Assembly (NCBI RefSeq): GCF_000685355.1
Contig: NZ_JHET01000008.1
Location: forward strand, 124,001-188,000
Direction: 5' to 3'
Length of the DNA: 64,000 bases
Origin: Microbacterium sp. CH12i
GTDB taxonomy: Bacteria; Actinomycetota; Actinomycetes; Actinomycetales; Microbacteriaceae
The notes below the pieces were generated by a model, which searched no databases, was not told the origin of the DNA, and was given only the letters and a program-made list of their open reading frames with translations. This document shows positions 20,127 through 30,302 of the stretch, piece after piece; position 1 is the first letter of the stretch, and each line of letters begins with the position of its first letter. The translations under genes were made by a program, and so were the position numbers.

Positions 20127-21953
20127 TTGTTCGATCGCGCTTCTACCTTCGGTGACACACTCGACAGCCCTGCGGGACGGGCAGTGCTGGAAAGGCATCT
20201 TCCCGGCATCGCGGCGTCACCGATGGCCGTGCAGTACCGAGGCGTACGTCTCGGCCAGCTTGTTGCGCTCGTGCCAGAGCTTGAGTCTGTCGATGCACGG
20301 GAGCGCCTGTGGGCGGCGCTGTCGGAGGTCGGCGACGGTGAGTCGCGAGCCCCGTACGCACCCGCACTCGCACCAGACCCCTCGTACGAAGACATCGCGG
20401 TACCGCGTGCCTCGGCAGGGGCGGCGCTTCCGGATGCTGTCGCACTCTGGGATCCGATGGAGATCCGCATCGCCGGCCCCTCACACGGCAATCCATTCGT
20501 CGATGTCGAGCTCGACGCCGTTTTTGTGCGCGATGGCGAAGAGATCCGGGTGGGCGGCTTCTACGACGGCGATGGCACTTACGTTATCCGTGCTCTCGCT
20601 GATCGTGAAGGCCGGTGGACGTTCACGACGCGATCGACGGCGCGGTCGTTGGATGGGCTCACCGGATCGGTGACGGTTGGTGCTGCAAGGGAAGGATCGC
20701 ACGGCCCCGTGGGCGTCGACGGATTCCACTTCCGTCACGCAGACGGCACCCGTCATCTGCCTCTCGGCACGACTGCCTACGCCTGGACGCACCAGCGGAA
20801 GTCACTTCAAGAGCAGACTCTCGCGACTCTCGCGGACGCGCCATTCACGAAAATGCGCATGTGAATCTTTCCGAAGTCGTATCTGTACAACGCGAACGAA
20901 CCGGAAGACTTCCCTTTTCTAGGATCGCTCGCCGAAGGCTTCGATCTCGAACAGTTCAATCCGGAACACTTCCGCAACCTCGAGAAGCGCATCTCACAGC
21001 TGGGCGCGCTCGGCATCGAAGCCGATCTCATTCTCTTCCACGCGTACGACCGATGGGACTTCGCTGACCTTGGCCCCGCCGTTGACGAGCGATACTTGCG
21101 ATACGTCGTACGGCGCCTGTCTGGCTTTTCAAACGTGTGGTGGTCGATGGCCAACGAGTACGACCTGCTGTGGTCGAAGGACACCGCGGACTGGGAGCGC
21201 CTGGCCGCTGTGGTCGGCGAGGAAGACGCGTTCGGGCACTTGAACTCGATCCACAACTGTCGACCGTTCTACGACTAAGCGATGCCGTGGATTACCCACG
21301 TCAGCGTGCAGCGTGTCGACGTGTACCGCACGGCGGAGAACACCGACGAGTGGCGCGAGCGCTGGGGCAAACCTGTCGTGATCGACGAGTGCGCTTATGA
21401 GGGCGACATCGATCAGGGGTGGGGCAACATCACCGGCGAAGAGATAGTTCGTCGTTTCTGGGAGGGTGCGATCCGTGGGGGGTATGTCGGACACGGCGAA
21501 ACCTATCTACCCGAACCGCTCGGGCTCGACGACGACGTGCTCTGGTGGTCCAAAGGCGGTGTGCTGCACGGAACCTCGCCCGCACGCATCGGGTTCCTCG
21601 AACGTCTCATTGCGCAGGCACCGGAGGGCGTGTGGGATCCGCTGCCGAGCGATTGGGATGTCCCGTGGGGCGGCGTCGGCGGGCGCGTCCATATCGGGTA
21701 TTTCGGCTTCAACCGGCCGCGGTTCAGAAACGTGCTGCTTCCGGAAGGCGTATGGTCCGTCGAGGTCATCGACACCTGGAACATGACGGTCGAGCCGATC
21801 CCCGGCACGCATCCTGCAGGCTCTCTGCGCGTTGAACTGCCCGGGAAACAGTTCATGGCCATCCGATCGACGCGCGTCGACGACGCGCTGACCTCGACTA
21901 CTAGCGAACGTTACCGTTCGAGCAGGTCTGCTGCGCGGCAGAGTTACCCTTGA
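20127..21953 (+). pseudogene. Glycoside hydrolase with DUF5060, barrel and DUF5605-like domains, two in-frame stops
   Basis: One frame runs from a TTG at 20127 to 21953 (609 codons) broken only by TGA at 20862-20864 and TAA at 21276-21278. Domains: a small helical module (FGDTLDSPAGRAVLERHLPG), an Ig-like DUF5060 domain (DVELDAVFV, GFYDGDGTYVIRAL), a TIM barrel with NEYDLLW and VIDECAYEGD holding the likely acid/base and nucleophile glutamates, and a beta-sandwich end. The TGA sits where relatives have Cys (RM-C-IFPKSY) and the TAA where Tyr is expected (PFYD-Y-AMPW). The 3' end overlaps the convergent LCP gene. Confidence 0.72.
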
Positions 21954-23150
21954 TCGAATCGGGCAACGCGGCGATGTTGTCGGCCGGGGTCGGCACAGGC
22001 GCATCGGTGGCTGCCGGGTCGGGAGCGGGCGCTCCGGCACGGCGCCTTCAACAACCACGCCTTCGTTGGCATTGTTCTCGTGCGTGATCTGCAACTGCTG
22101 ATTCGCGTTGATCGCGTCCCACATCATCTGCGCTGAACCCGTGTCGGCAACAACCTTGTTCGGGTCGGCGGAGTCCGTATACGTCGGGTACTGCAGGAAC
22201 ACGATGTCCTCGAACGGCACGTCCTTCACCGCGAGCGCGACCTGCACGATCGTCATCGGGTTAGTAAGCGAGGTGCTCGCTTCAAGATTGCTGAGTGCGG
22301 TGTTGGCTAGCCGCAGCATCGTCGGCACGTTGCCGAGCACTTCACCGCTGATGAGCTTGCGGGCAAGACTCGACATGTACTGCTGCTGGTTGCCAATGCG
22401 ACCCAGGTCGCTGCCGTCGCCCACGCCATGGCGCGTGCGCAAGAACTGCAGAGCTTCAAAGCCCGCGACCGTATGCGTGCCAGCGGCCATATCTAGCCCC
22501 GTGTACGGGTCGTAGATGGGGCTGGCAAGGCAGACATCAACTCCGCCGATGGAGTTGGTGATCTCGATCACACCGCCGAAGGTCACGGATGCTGCGAACT
22601 CGATGTCCTGGCCAGTGAGTTTGCTGATCGTCTGGACGACACAGTTCAGCCCGCCATACGTGTACGCACTGTTCAGTGGCTGCTTGCTCATCGCCGACGA
22701 AGTGTTGCCGTCGGCATCCGTGCACTCCGGAATCGGAAGCATGAGGTCGCGAGGGAAGCTGACGGCGGTGATGCGTCGCGGCTCTTCCGACACGTGTACG
22801 AGAATGTTCACGTCGTTGAGGTTGCCCTCGGAGTCCGCTCCGCTGCAACGGTCACCGAACAGGTAGGCGTATGCCTCTTCACAGCTATCAGTGCCCACGA
22901 GCAGCAGGTCGAACCCGCCCTTGTACGCGCTGATGTCCGGCGGAACCGGCTTCTGACCCTCAAGCTCAACAGCATCCGCTGTCGCGGTGCCATAAAGGTC
23001 GCTGACCACAAAGGCACCGATGCTCACGCCGCTGACCAGCAGGACAGCAAGCGCGACACCGAGAATCTTCAAGAGCTGGCTGATCGGGCCCGGGGTGCGC
23101 AGTTGGCCATGGCGTGCCACGGTCTTGCGGCGACGGATCTTCTCGCTCAC
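21901..23150 (-). CDS. LCP (LytR-CpsA-Psr) family cell-wall glycopolymer ligase, frameshifted near the 3' end
   Basis: A basic cytoplasmic head (SEKIRRRKTVARHGQ) is followed by one membrane helix (LLKILGVALAVLLVSGVSIG) and an extracellular LCP domain: LLVGTDSCEE, NDVNILVHVSEEPRRITAVS, FPRDLMLPIP and FLRTRHGVGDGSDLGR, with the conserved arginines and aspartates. LCP enzymes attach polymers such as arabinogalactan or teichoic acids to peptidoglycan. GTG 23150 follows AAAGG. One C restored near 22035 (GCCGTGCCCGGAGCG) joins a Pro/Ala-rich tail ending NSAAQQTCSNGNVR, giving 416 residues. Confidence 0.87.
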
Positions 23151-23205
23151 TCGGTGCCTTTCGGATCTGAACGCAGTGCTCGGGGTACCACAGTCAGTTT
23201 TTCTG

Positions 23206-23290
23206 CGGAGGGTGTGGGATTCGAACCCACGAGACATCTCTGCCCACTGGTTTTCAAGACCAGCTCCATCGGCCGCTCGGACAACCCTCC
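23206..23290 (-). tRNA. tRNA-Ser(UGA)
   Basis: The 85-base sequence folds as a class II tRNA with acceptor GGAGGGT pairing with ACCCTCC, anticodon loop CTTGAAA (anticodon TGA), a long variable arm and T loop GGTTCGAATCC. CCA is not encoded. Confidence 0.95.
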
Positions 23291-23333
23291 TCGACGGACG
23301 AATCCGACGATCAGTGGTTGAGTCTAGTCGCTT

Positions 23334-24164
23334 TCATTCTCTCGTCCTCACCTGGGCGACCCCTGGATGCACCAATAGCGTGTCCAGGGCGAGCGCAAGC
23401 CCCCCATCGGCGACATCCGCGGTGACTTCACCTGCGGCATCCTTCACATCATCCGGCGCCTGGCCCATCGCTACGGCTCGCCCGCCAAGGCCGAGCGCCC
23501 AGCCGAACATGCCGACGTCATTGCGGCCATCTCCTGCGACAAAGACCTGTCCCTCAGCGATGCCGAGCTCTGCATGCACGCGCGCCAAAGCGGTGCCCTT
23601 GTCGACACCCTGCGGCGCGATGTCAAGCCATGCGGTCCAACCGATGGCGTACGAGACCTCGTTGAGTCCGGCCTCCGCCACTAACCGCTGGAAGTCCTCC
23701 TCGTTGTGGCCGGGCGACACCACGACGACGCGCGAAACCGGCTGAGCGCCGAGCTCGTCGAAATCGACCCGTCGTCCACCTTCTAGCGTCCAGTCATCGA
23801 CCACGTCAGTGAACAGCCGCATCCCCGAGTCGAGCTCAACCATGTAGTGGGCCTCTGGCAGCCGCTCCGTCAGCAGCGCGAGCACGGCACGCGGGTCAAA
23901 AGTTTCAACCCACCAGCGCTCCCACGAGTCATCGACCCGCCGCATGGTGACTGCGCCGTTCGAGCAGACGACGAACTCAGGGGTGATCTCCAACTCGTCG
24001 ACCCAGCGCTCCGTCGCCATCCAGCTGCGGCCGGTCGCGATCGTCACGACGTGACCGGCGTCTCGCACCCGCGCGACCGCCTCCGGCACGCCAGGACTCA
24101 TCGTCTCGTCCTGCAGAATGATCGTTCCGTCGACATCGAGGCCGACGAGCCAGGGCGCACTCAC
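23334..24164 (-). CDS. HAD-superfamily phosphatase (Cof-like)
   Basis: This 276-residue HAD hydrolase has motif [11 protein letters not shown] (nucleophile Asp10 and Asp12), motif [11 protein letters not shown], the lysine region GVDKGTAL and motif [16 protein letters not shown], with a type IIB cap between. Such enzymes dephosphorylate small phosphorylated metabolites, often sugar phosphates or flavin precursors. The GTG start overlaps the serS stop as GTGA, so its translation is coupled to seryl-tRNA synthetase. That pairing occurs in many actinobacteria. Confidence 0.88.
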   Translation of the reverse strand: MSAPWLVGLDVDGTIILQDETMSPGVPEAVARVRDAGHVVTIATGRSWMATERWVDELEITPEFVVCSNGAVTMRRVDDSWERWWVETFDPRAVLALLTERLPEAHYMVELDSGMRLFTDVVDDWTLEGGRRVDFDELGAQPVSRVVVVSPGHNEEDFQRLVAEAGLNEVSYAIGWTAWLDIAPQGVDKGTALARVHAELGIAEGQVFVAGDGRNDVGMFGWALGLGGRAVAMGQAPDDVKDAAGEVTADVADGGLALALDTLLVHPGVAQVRTRE

Positions 24165-25462
24165 GCCTGCGGCTCCAGAACGGCTAGCCCGCCGAGGTAT
24201 GGCCGCAGAGCCTCGGGAACGATCACCGAACCGTCCGCCTGCTGATGCGTCTCGAGCAACGCGACGATCCAGCGAGTGGTCGCGAGCGTGCCATTCAGGG
24301 TTGCCACGTGCTGCGTCTTCGTCTGCGTAGCGGTCGCTGAAGCTGTCGAAGGATCGGCTGCCGGACGGTACCGGATATCCAGCCGCCGCGCCTGGAACGT
24401 CGTGCAGTTCGACGTGGAGGTGAGCTCGCGGAACGCACCTTGGGTCGGCACCCACGCTTCGATGTCGTACTTGCGCGCCGCACTCGAGCCGAGGTCGCCG
24501 GCTGCGACGTCGATTACCCGGTACGAGAGGCCGAGCGCCGTCAGCATCTCTTCTTGCAGAGCAACGAGGCGCAGGTGCTCTGCCTCGGCGTCTTCAGGAG
24601 TCGTGTAGACGAACATCTCGAGCTTGTTGAACTGGTGCACGCGAATAATGCCGCGGGTGTCTTTGCCGTACGAGCCCGCCTCACGGCGGTAGCAGGTCGA
24701 CCACCCGGCGTAGCGCAGCGCACCGCCCTTCAGATCGACGATCTCGTCCTTGTGATACCCGGCGAGCGCGACCTCACTGGTACCGACCAGGTACAGGTCG
24801 TCTTCCTTGTCGAGGTGGTAGACCTCATCGGCGTGCTCACCGAGGAACCCGGTGCCCTGCATGATCTCTGGACGCACCAGCGTCGGCGTGATCATCGGCA
24901 CGAAGTCATTCTGCAGCGCCCTATCGAGCGCCATGTTCATGAGGGCGATCTCAAGACGCGCACCGATTCCGCGCAAGAAGTAGAACCGTGCACCGGAGAC
25001 TTTCGCCCCGCGCTCCATGTCGATCGCTCCAAGAAGCTCGCCGATGGCGAGATGGTCACGCGGTTCGAAGTCGAAGGTCGGGGCTTCACCAACTCGGCGG
25101 AGTTCAACGAAGTTCTCCTCGCCACCGGCCGGCACGCCATCGATGACGATGTTCTCGATGCGCGCGAGAGCGGATGCCACGGCATCCGCCGCCTCGTTCG
25201 CCATCTGCTGCGCCTGCTTGACCCGGTCTGCCAGGTCCTTGGCCTGCGCGACGAGGGCAGCCTTTTCATCCTTGGGGGCCTTGGCGACCTGCTTGCCGAA
25301 CGCGTTCTGCTCGGCACGAAGCTCTTCGAACGTGCTCAGCGCCGCACGTCGCGATCGATCTGCATCAATCGCCGCATCAACGGTGGCAGCGTCATTGCCG
25401 CGCGCGTGCTGCGAACGACGAACGAGCTCGGGCTGGTCACGAAGGAGAGCGAGGTCGATCAT
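24161..25462 (-). CDS. serS: Seryl-tRNA synthetase
   Basis: This 433-residue class II synthetase has an N-terminal coiled-coil arm (residues about 30-105, rich in Lys/Glu/Ala) that grips tRNA-Ser, motif 2 in [16 protein letters not shown] with the binding residues HQFNKLEMF, and motif 3 in [15 protein letters not shown]. Between [12 protein letters not shown] and HVATLNG lies an unusual insert, [17 protein letters not shown], part of which is encoded by a dispersed repeat. A tRNA-Ser gene lies nearby. No frameshift is seen. Confidence 0.96.
   Translation of the reverse strand: MIDLALLRDQPELVRRSQHARGNDAATVDAAIDADRSRRAALSTFEELRAEQNAFGKQVAKAPKDEKAALVAQAKDLADRVKQAQQMANEAADAVASALARIENIVIDGVPAGGEENFVELRRVGEAPTFDFEPRDHLAIGELLGAIDMERGAKVSGARFYFLRGIGARLEIALMNMALDRALQNDFVPMITPTLVRPEIMQGTGFLGEHADEVYHLDKEDDLYLVGTSEVALAGYHKDEIVDLKGGALRYAGWSTCYRREAGSYGKDTRGIIRVHQFNKLEMFVYTTPEDAEAEHLRLVALQEEMLTALGLSYRVIDVAAGDLGSSAARKYDIEAWVPTQGAFRELTSTSNCTTFQARRLDIRYRPAADPSTASATATQTKTQHVATLNGTLATTRWIVALLETHQQADGSVIVPEALRPYLGGLAVLEPQA
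24332..24355. repeat. Dispersed 24-bp repeat, copy inside serS
   Basis: CTGAAGCTGTCGAAGGATC differs at few positions from the intergenic copy CTGAGCCTGTCGAAGGGTC at 31891. On the coding strand it encodes part of the extra loop DPSTASAT in SerS. Confidence 0.65.
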
Positions 25463-25520
25463 TCATCAAGTCTAGATGCCGTGGCCTGTGGGTTCGGATG
25501 CGGGACATAGAGTGATCGAC

Positions 25521-26518
25521 ATGGGGATAAGCACCTCACGCCAACGACAGGCGGCGCTCGTCTACAACCCGATCAAGGTTGACGAGAAGCGTCTGCGCGC
25601 TGCCGTGCGCGATTTGTCGAAGCAAGCCGGGTGGGTACCGCCCGCCTTCTATCCGACGACGGTCGAGGATGCCGGGCAGGAAGTGACCAGGCAGGCCATT
25701 GCCCGCGGAGTAGATGTCGTGCTGGTTGCCGGAGCGACGGAACGGTGCGTGCCGTCGCCGAGGCAATGGCCGGAACCGGAGTGCCGCTGGCGATCGTGCC
25801 GAGCGGCACCGGAAATCTGCTCGCACGTAACCTCGGGCTGCCGCTCACTGTGCCGGAGGCGATGATCCGCGCTGCGCTGGGAGATTTCCACCACCCGATC
25901 GACATCGGTTGGGCCGTCCTCACCCGAGAGAACGGTGACACGAACGAACATGCGTTCGTGGTCCTGGCTGGTATCGGCTTGGATGCCGACATGATCGCAA
26001 ACACACGCTCAGATCTGAAGAAGTCGGTCGGCTGGGTCGCTTACGTTGACGGCGCTGCGCGTTCACTCCCCAAAGCGAAGCCGTTCCGCATCGTCTACCA
26101 ACTCGACGAGTCGCGGCTGCATTCGACCAAGGTTCAGAGTGTGTTGTTCGCCAACTGCGGCACGCTACCCGCCGGCATTTCGCTCATCCCGTCGGCGTCG
26201 ATCGCCGACGGCCTCATGGATGTCGCGATCATCCAGCCCAGCGGCCCATTCGGGTGGATCGGAGTCTGGCGCAAGATTTGGTGGGACAACTCGGTGCTCC
26301 GGCGATCCCGCGCGGGACGACTCGTACTGCAGCGTCGCGGAAAAAGTGCTTCAGTGCGCTACTTGCGGGGACAGACTGCCGAGGCCGCGGCCACTGGGCC
26401 CACCCCGATCGAACTCGACGGCGACGAGTTCGGGGTGGCCGTTCGCATCCACTGTCGCATTGCACCCGATGCGCTTTTACTGGCTCTGCCTGAGGGGCAT
26501 CCGGTCGATTCGCTCTGA
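25521..26518 (+). CDS. Diacylglycerol kinase-family lipid kinase, frameshifted
   Basis: The N-terminal 70 residues (RQAALVYNPIKVDEKRLRAA) and the rest lie in different frames. Restoring one G near 25733 (GCCGGAGGCGACGG) rebuilds the nucleotide-binding GGDGTVRAVAEAM of DAGK/sphingosine-kinase-like proteins, followed by VPSGTGNLLARNLGLPL. The joined protein has 332 residues. The C-terminal beta-sandwich ends with PIELDGDEFG. Actinobacterial relatives phosphorylate lipid alcohols in phospholipid or glycolipid metabolism. It is divergent from serS. ATG 25521 is preferred, although GTG 25512 is possible. Confidence 0.84.
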
Positions 26519-26522
26519 ATGA

Positions 26523-27266
26523 TCAGTTCGCCCGCACGGAGACTGTCCCATCGAGGTTGTCACCGACGAGCGTCAACGTGAAGTCGTCACCCTGATCGTC
26601 ATCGAGCTCGTCACCGAAGTCGAGGATCGTGGCGCGCGGCGCCATATCCATCGTGCATACGCGGTCCTCGGTCTTGAAGGTGACTGTTCCGCTGTTTCCA
26701 CTCGCCTGAACGTCCTCGACAATCGGCGGGCAACTCGATGAGCCCCAGGTGAGCAGCACCAGAGCGCCGTCATCGAACCAGCCAGCGGAAGGCTTGTAAT
26801 CGGTGGATTCACCGGGGGTGCCGGTCAGTGCGGAATTGCCGTCGAGTTCAACACTGTCGGAGTTGTCGCCATAAGTGACGACGAGCTCGACATCCTTGGT
26901 CGGATCGACGCCCACAGGAAGCCCCCCAATGCTGGCCCGCGGGGCGAGATCAGCGGTGCAGGCCTTCGTGGCATCCGCCCCATCGCTCAGGGTGATACTG
27001 ACCTTCTGACCGTCCGCAGTGACCTCGTCGACGATCGGGACACAGGTCGAAGATCCCCAGGTGACGACAGCGAACGAGCGTCCGTCGTCCAGCCATGCCG
27101 CCTCGAAGTCGTCATGGTCATCCGGAGAGGTCGGGGCGGCCGAACTATCCGTCACCGGAGAATTCGTCGGCGCCGGCGCGGCCGGTGATGCGGTGCAACC
27201 AGCCACCAGCAGCGTGGCCGCGATGAGAGCGGAGGCATACAGGGCAAGCCGCAGAGGAGTGGTCAT
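26523..27266 (-). CDS. Lipoprotein with two tandem copies of an unrecognised domain
   Basis: This 247-residue protein has a lipoprotein signal ending LLVAGC (Cys24), then a Ser/Thr/Pro-rich linker. Two copies of an approximately 95-residue unit follow. Copy one reads AAWLDDGRSFAVVTWGSSTC and later CTADLAPRASI; copy two reads AGWFDDGALVLLTWGSSSC and CTMDMAPRATI. Each has two cysteines in equivalent places, probably a disulfide. I do not recognise a named family. It is probably an exported surface protein and converges with the lipid kinase gene, 4 bases apart. Confidence 0.75.
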   Translation of the reverse strand: MTTPLRLALYASALIAATLLVAGCTASPAAPAPTNSPVTDSSAAPTSPDDHDDFEAAWLDDGRSFAVVTWGSSTCVPIVDEVTADGQKVSITLSDGADATKACTADLAPRASIGGLPVGVDPTKDVELVVTYGDNSDSVELDGNSALTGTPGESTDYKPSAGWFDDGALVLLTWGSSSCPPIVEDVQASGNSGTVTFKTEDRVCTMDMAPRATILDFGDELDDDQGDDFTLTLVGDNLDGTVSVRAN

Positions 27267-27319
27267 GGCCTCAGAGTAACGCTGGGCGTGTCATGGCGGG
27301 GGAACAAAATGGTTACGGG

Positions 27320-28774
27320 TTACTGCAACGCCGAAGTCAGCCGAGCGAGGTTGTCGAGCACCGTGGAGCGCAGGGGCTGTTGCAGCCACTCCTCCAGGGT
27401 GAGTTCGCGGCTGAGCGCACGATACTCATCCTCGACCCCACGCATCTCGGCGACGAACTCCTCACCGCGCACGAGCATCGAGATCTCGAGATTCAGACCG
27501 AACGAGCGCATGTCCATGTTGCTGGAGCCGATGACCGCAACCTCGTCGTCGATGCTGAGAGTCTTGGTGTGCAAGATATACGGTTTGCGATACATCCAGA
27601 TCCGCACGCCCGCGCGGAGCAGGGACTCGTAGTAGCTGCGCTGTGCGTGATAGACCATGGCCTGGTCGCCTTCTTCAGAGACGAACAGTTCGACGTGCAC
27701 GCCGCGGTCGCAGGCCGCGTTCACGGCAAGCAGCAGCGCCTCATCTGGCACAAAGTACGGGCTGACGATGATGATCTTCTCGCGTGCTGCGTAGAGCAAA
27801 GTGAGGAAAAGTCGCAGGTTGTTCTCGACCTCATAGCCAGGGCCCGACGGCACGATCTGGCAGTCCAGATCGCCCGAGCCGATTTCGGCGTGGGTGATGT
27901 CAATCTCACCGAGTGCTTCGTCTGTCTCGCTGTACCAGTCACTGAGAAAAATGGCGTTGACGCTGAGCACGATCGGTCCGTCGACGCGCACCATGAGATC
28001 GACCCAGTGCAGACCGCGCTTAATATTCTTCGGCAGGTTGTAAGACGAATCGGTGACGTTCTGCGATCCAACGAAGGCGACGTTGCCATCTACGACGAGG
28101 AGCTTGCGGTGATTGCGCAGGTCAGGACGCTGCATCCGACCCTTCAAAGGCTGCATCGGCAGCATCAGATGCCAATCCGCGCCCATCGCGGTGAGCCGCT
28201 TGATCGTCTTGCGATAGCGGGGCTTCCAGCGGTTTGCCCAGTGGTCAAGGAGCACGCGCACTTCGACGTCGCGCGCCGAGACCTCTTCGAGCGCGCGGAA
28301 GAAATTGTCGGTCGCGTCATCCGATTGCAAAATGTAGAACTCGACGTGCACGTAGTCGGTCGCCGTGCGGATGGCATCGGCCATCGCATCCAACGACTGC
28401 TGATAGTCGCTGATCAGATGCGCGCCGTTGTCTCCAGAAATCGGCAGCGCACCGAGCTTCTCGTTCATCGCGACCAGCGGAGGAAACCATCCCGGCGCGT
28501 TCGGACGCAACGTTCCGAAGTGCAGCTGGTGAGAAGTCTCAGCGATATACGCGTTGATCTGATCTTGTTTCCGGCGGCGTGCGCGAGGCAGCCGCGGATT
28601 GCCGATGACGAGAAATAGCAGGACGCCGATATACGGGATGAAGAACACCGCGAGTAGCCAGGCCATCGCGGCGGTGGGACGGCGGTTGCGCGGGATGATG
28701 ATTATCGCGGTAATGCGGATCGCGATGTCGACGACGACCGCAAAGGCAAGAACCCACCAGGGCCACTGGTCCAT
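27320..28774 (-). CDS. cls: Cardiolipin synthase
   Basis: This 484-residue membrane enzyme has two N-terminal helices (residues about 8-30 and 36-57, a PLDc_N region) and two phospholipase D signatures: NHRKLLVVDG at about 222 and LHTKTLSIDD at about 402, each with the HxKxxxxD catalytic set and a following GSxN. It condenses two phospholipids into cardiolipin. ATG 28774 gives MDQWPWW directly before the first helix; GTG 28783 is a possible alternative. Confidence 0.92.
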   Translation of the reverse strand: MDQWPWWVLAFAVVVDIAIRITAIIIIPRNRRPTAAMAWLLAVFFIPYIGVLLFLVIGNPRLPRARRRKQDQINAYIAETSHQLHFGTLRPNAPGWFPPLVAMNEKLGALPISGDNGAHLISDYQQSLDAMADAIRTATDYVHVEFYILQSDDATDNFFRALEEVSARDVEVRVLLDHWANRWKPRYRKTIKRLTAMGADWHLMLPMQPLKGRMQRPDLRNHRKLLVVDGNVAFVGSQNVTDSSYNLPKNIKRGLHWVDLMVRVDGPIVLSVNAIFLSDWYSETDEALGEIDITHAEIGSGDLDCQIVPSGPGYEVENNLRLFLTLLYAAREKIIIVSPYFVPDEALLLAVNAACDRGVHVELFVSEEGDQAMVYHAQRSYYESLLRAGVRIWMYRKPYILHTKTLSIDDEVAVIGSSNMDMRSFGLNLEISMLVRGEEFVAEMRGVEDEYRALSRELTLEEWLQQPLRSTVLDNLARLTSALQ

Positions 28775-28869
28775 CCGCCTCACCCCCGACGTCCACTGTT
28801 CAGCAGTCGCCGAATGCGGCGTCTGGACTCAGCGTAGCCCGTACTACTGACGCGGCTGGTCGGCGTGAC

Positions 28870-29043
28870 TCAGACGCGCGGCGGCAGTCCGCGCGCTTCG
28901 CGTTCCTCGGCTTCAATCCGCGCGTGCACCTTGCGTTCGGTGCGGTCGGATCGAATGATCCCGCGCAGAACGAAGAAGAAGACGATGCTCACTCCGATGG
29001 TCGGCAGGATCGACCACGCCGCAACCGCCCAGTAGCTGTCCAT
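28870..29043 (-). CDS. Small single-pass membrane protein, 57 residues
   Basis: The product starts MDSYWAVAAWSILPTIGVSI, continues VFFFVLRGIIRSD and ends in a charged tail, RTERKVHARIEAEEREARGL. One membrane helix (about residues 7-28) is followed by a basic and acidic cytoplasmic part that may form a helix. AGAAGG lies directly before the ATG, closer than usual. It lies upstream of cls on the same strand, 95 bases away, and may share its transcript. I recognise no family. Confidence 0.6.
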   Translation of the reverse strand: MDSYWAVAAWSILPTIGVSIVFFFVLRGIIRSDRTERKVHARIEAEEREARGLPPRV

Positions 29044-29173
29044 CCTTCTATCGTACGCGGGCCTAGCACCGGTGAAGCCCCACTAGTTCTGCACCAACCA
29101 AGGATTTCGGGATTTGCGTGAATAGGCTGTGGAACCGAAGTTTTGAGCTCTGCCGATCGGCCACACTCGCGTC

Positions 29174-30302
29174 ATGAACACAGTCCTCCGTGCTACTGAT
29201 TCCGCCGAGTTCCTCGCTCTCGTCCCGGCCCTCGCCGGGTTCACCCCCAGGCAGAGCATTGTGCTGCTGCCGTTCCAGCGTTCACGCGCTCATGGTGCGA
29301 TGCGCATCGATCTGCCTCATTCCGATGCCGACCTTGAGCACTATGTCGACACCGCGATCGGTTTGGTCTCTCGCGTCGCGGGGACGGATGCCGTCGCCGT
29401 TGTCGTGTACACCGACGAGGCACCGCAGCAAACGCCAGACGGCATCGTGTTGCCGTCTCGTCGTCGTCGATGAACTGCTCAACCTGACCGAAGACCTCGG
29501 TCTAGGCATTGTCGACGCGCTCTGCGTCACCCCGGATGGGTGGTCCAGCTACCTGCACGATGACCCGATGCTGCACCCGACAGGTGATATTCCGACTGCC
29601 CCGCTGGCACCAGGAATCGGCGATGTCTCGGGCGACCAAGATTCGGGTACCGCCCTGCCCATGATCGATCTCGCCGAGAAGGAGCGTGTCGGTCGCGCTC
29701 TGCTCGAGCTCTCTGACGTACTCGCCCACCAGAACTTTCCTGGCACGGGCCGTGAGCGCGAGAATCCGCAGGCGATCGCAGCAGCGACGCTGCTCGATGA
29801 TCTGCCGCTCTTCTTCGAAGACCTGCTTAACGCGCCACAGAACATGCCTCCATACGTGACCGCAGCGCTGCTCTGGTGCCTGGACCGTCCGCGCTACCGC
29901 GACGTCGCACTGGTGCAGTGGGCCAGCAATCTTCCAAATGGTCTCCGCGCGCTCGGCGCACAGCTCGGATACTCACTCGATCGCACAGCGGTGTCGAGCG
30001 ATCTGGGAGAGGTGTTCCTCGGCCGCGGGCCTCGCCCTGACCTCGACCGGCTCCGAGTTGCGCTCACAATCGTCCGCAACGTCGCGGCTCGCGCGCCACG
30101 GGCATCGAAGCCTGCACCGCTCACTGCTGCAGCGTGGCTGTCATGGGCGCTCGGCCGTTCCACACACGCCGCACACTACTTACAGCTGGTGACCGAGATC
30201 GACCCCACCTATTCGCTGGCGTCGCTAATGAACACCATGATCCACGCGGCTGTGCTGCCGGAGTGGACGTTTCACCGCGACGCAGACGATGCCGCTATTT
30301 GA
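29174..30302 (+). CDS. DUF4192 domain protein, frameshifted
   Basis: The opening [20 protein letters not shown] followed by [11 protein letters not shown], and later [13 protein letters not shown], are typical of actinobacterial DUF4192 proteins of unknown function. The frame changes near 29454, between PDGIVLP and [15 protein letters not shown]. The shift is one base too many or two too few, unlike the single-base losses elsewhere. The total is about 375 residues. The C-terminal half contains several helices ([20 protein letters not shown]). Its stop overlaps the lysS stop region by 8 bases, tail to tail. Confidence 0.75.
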
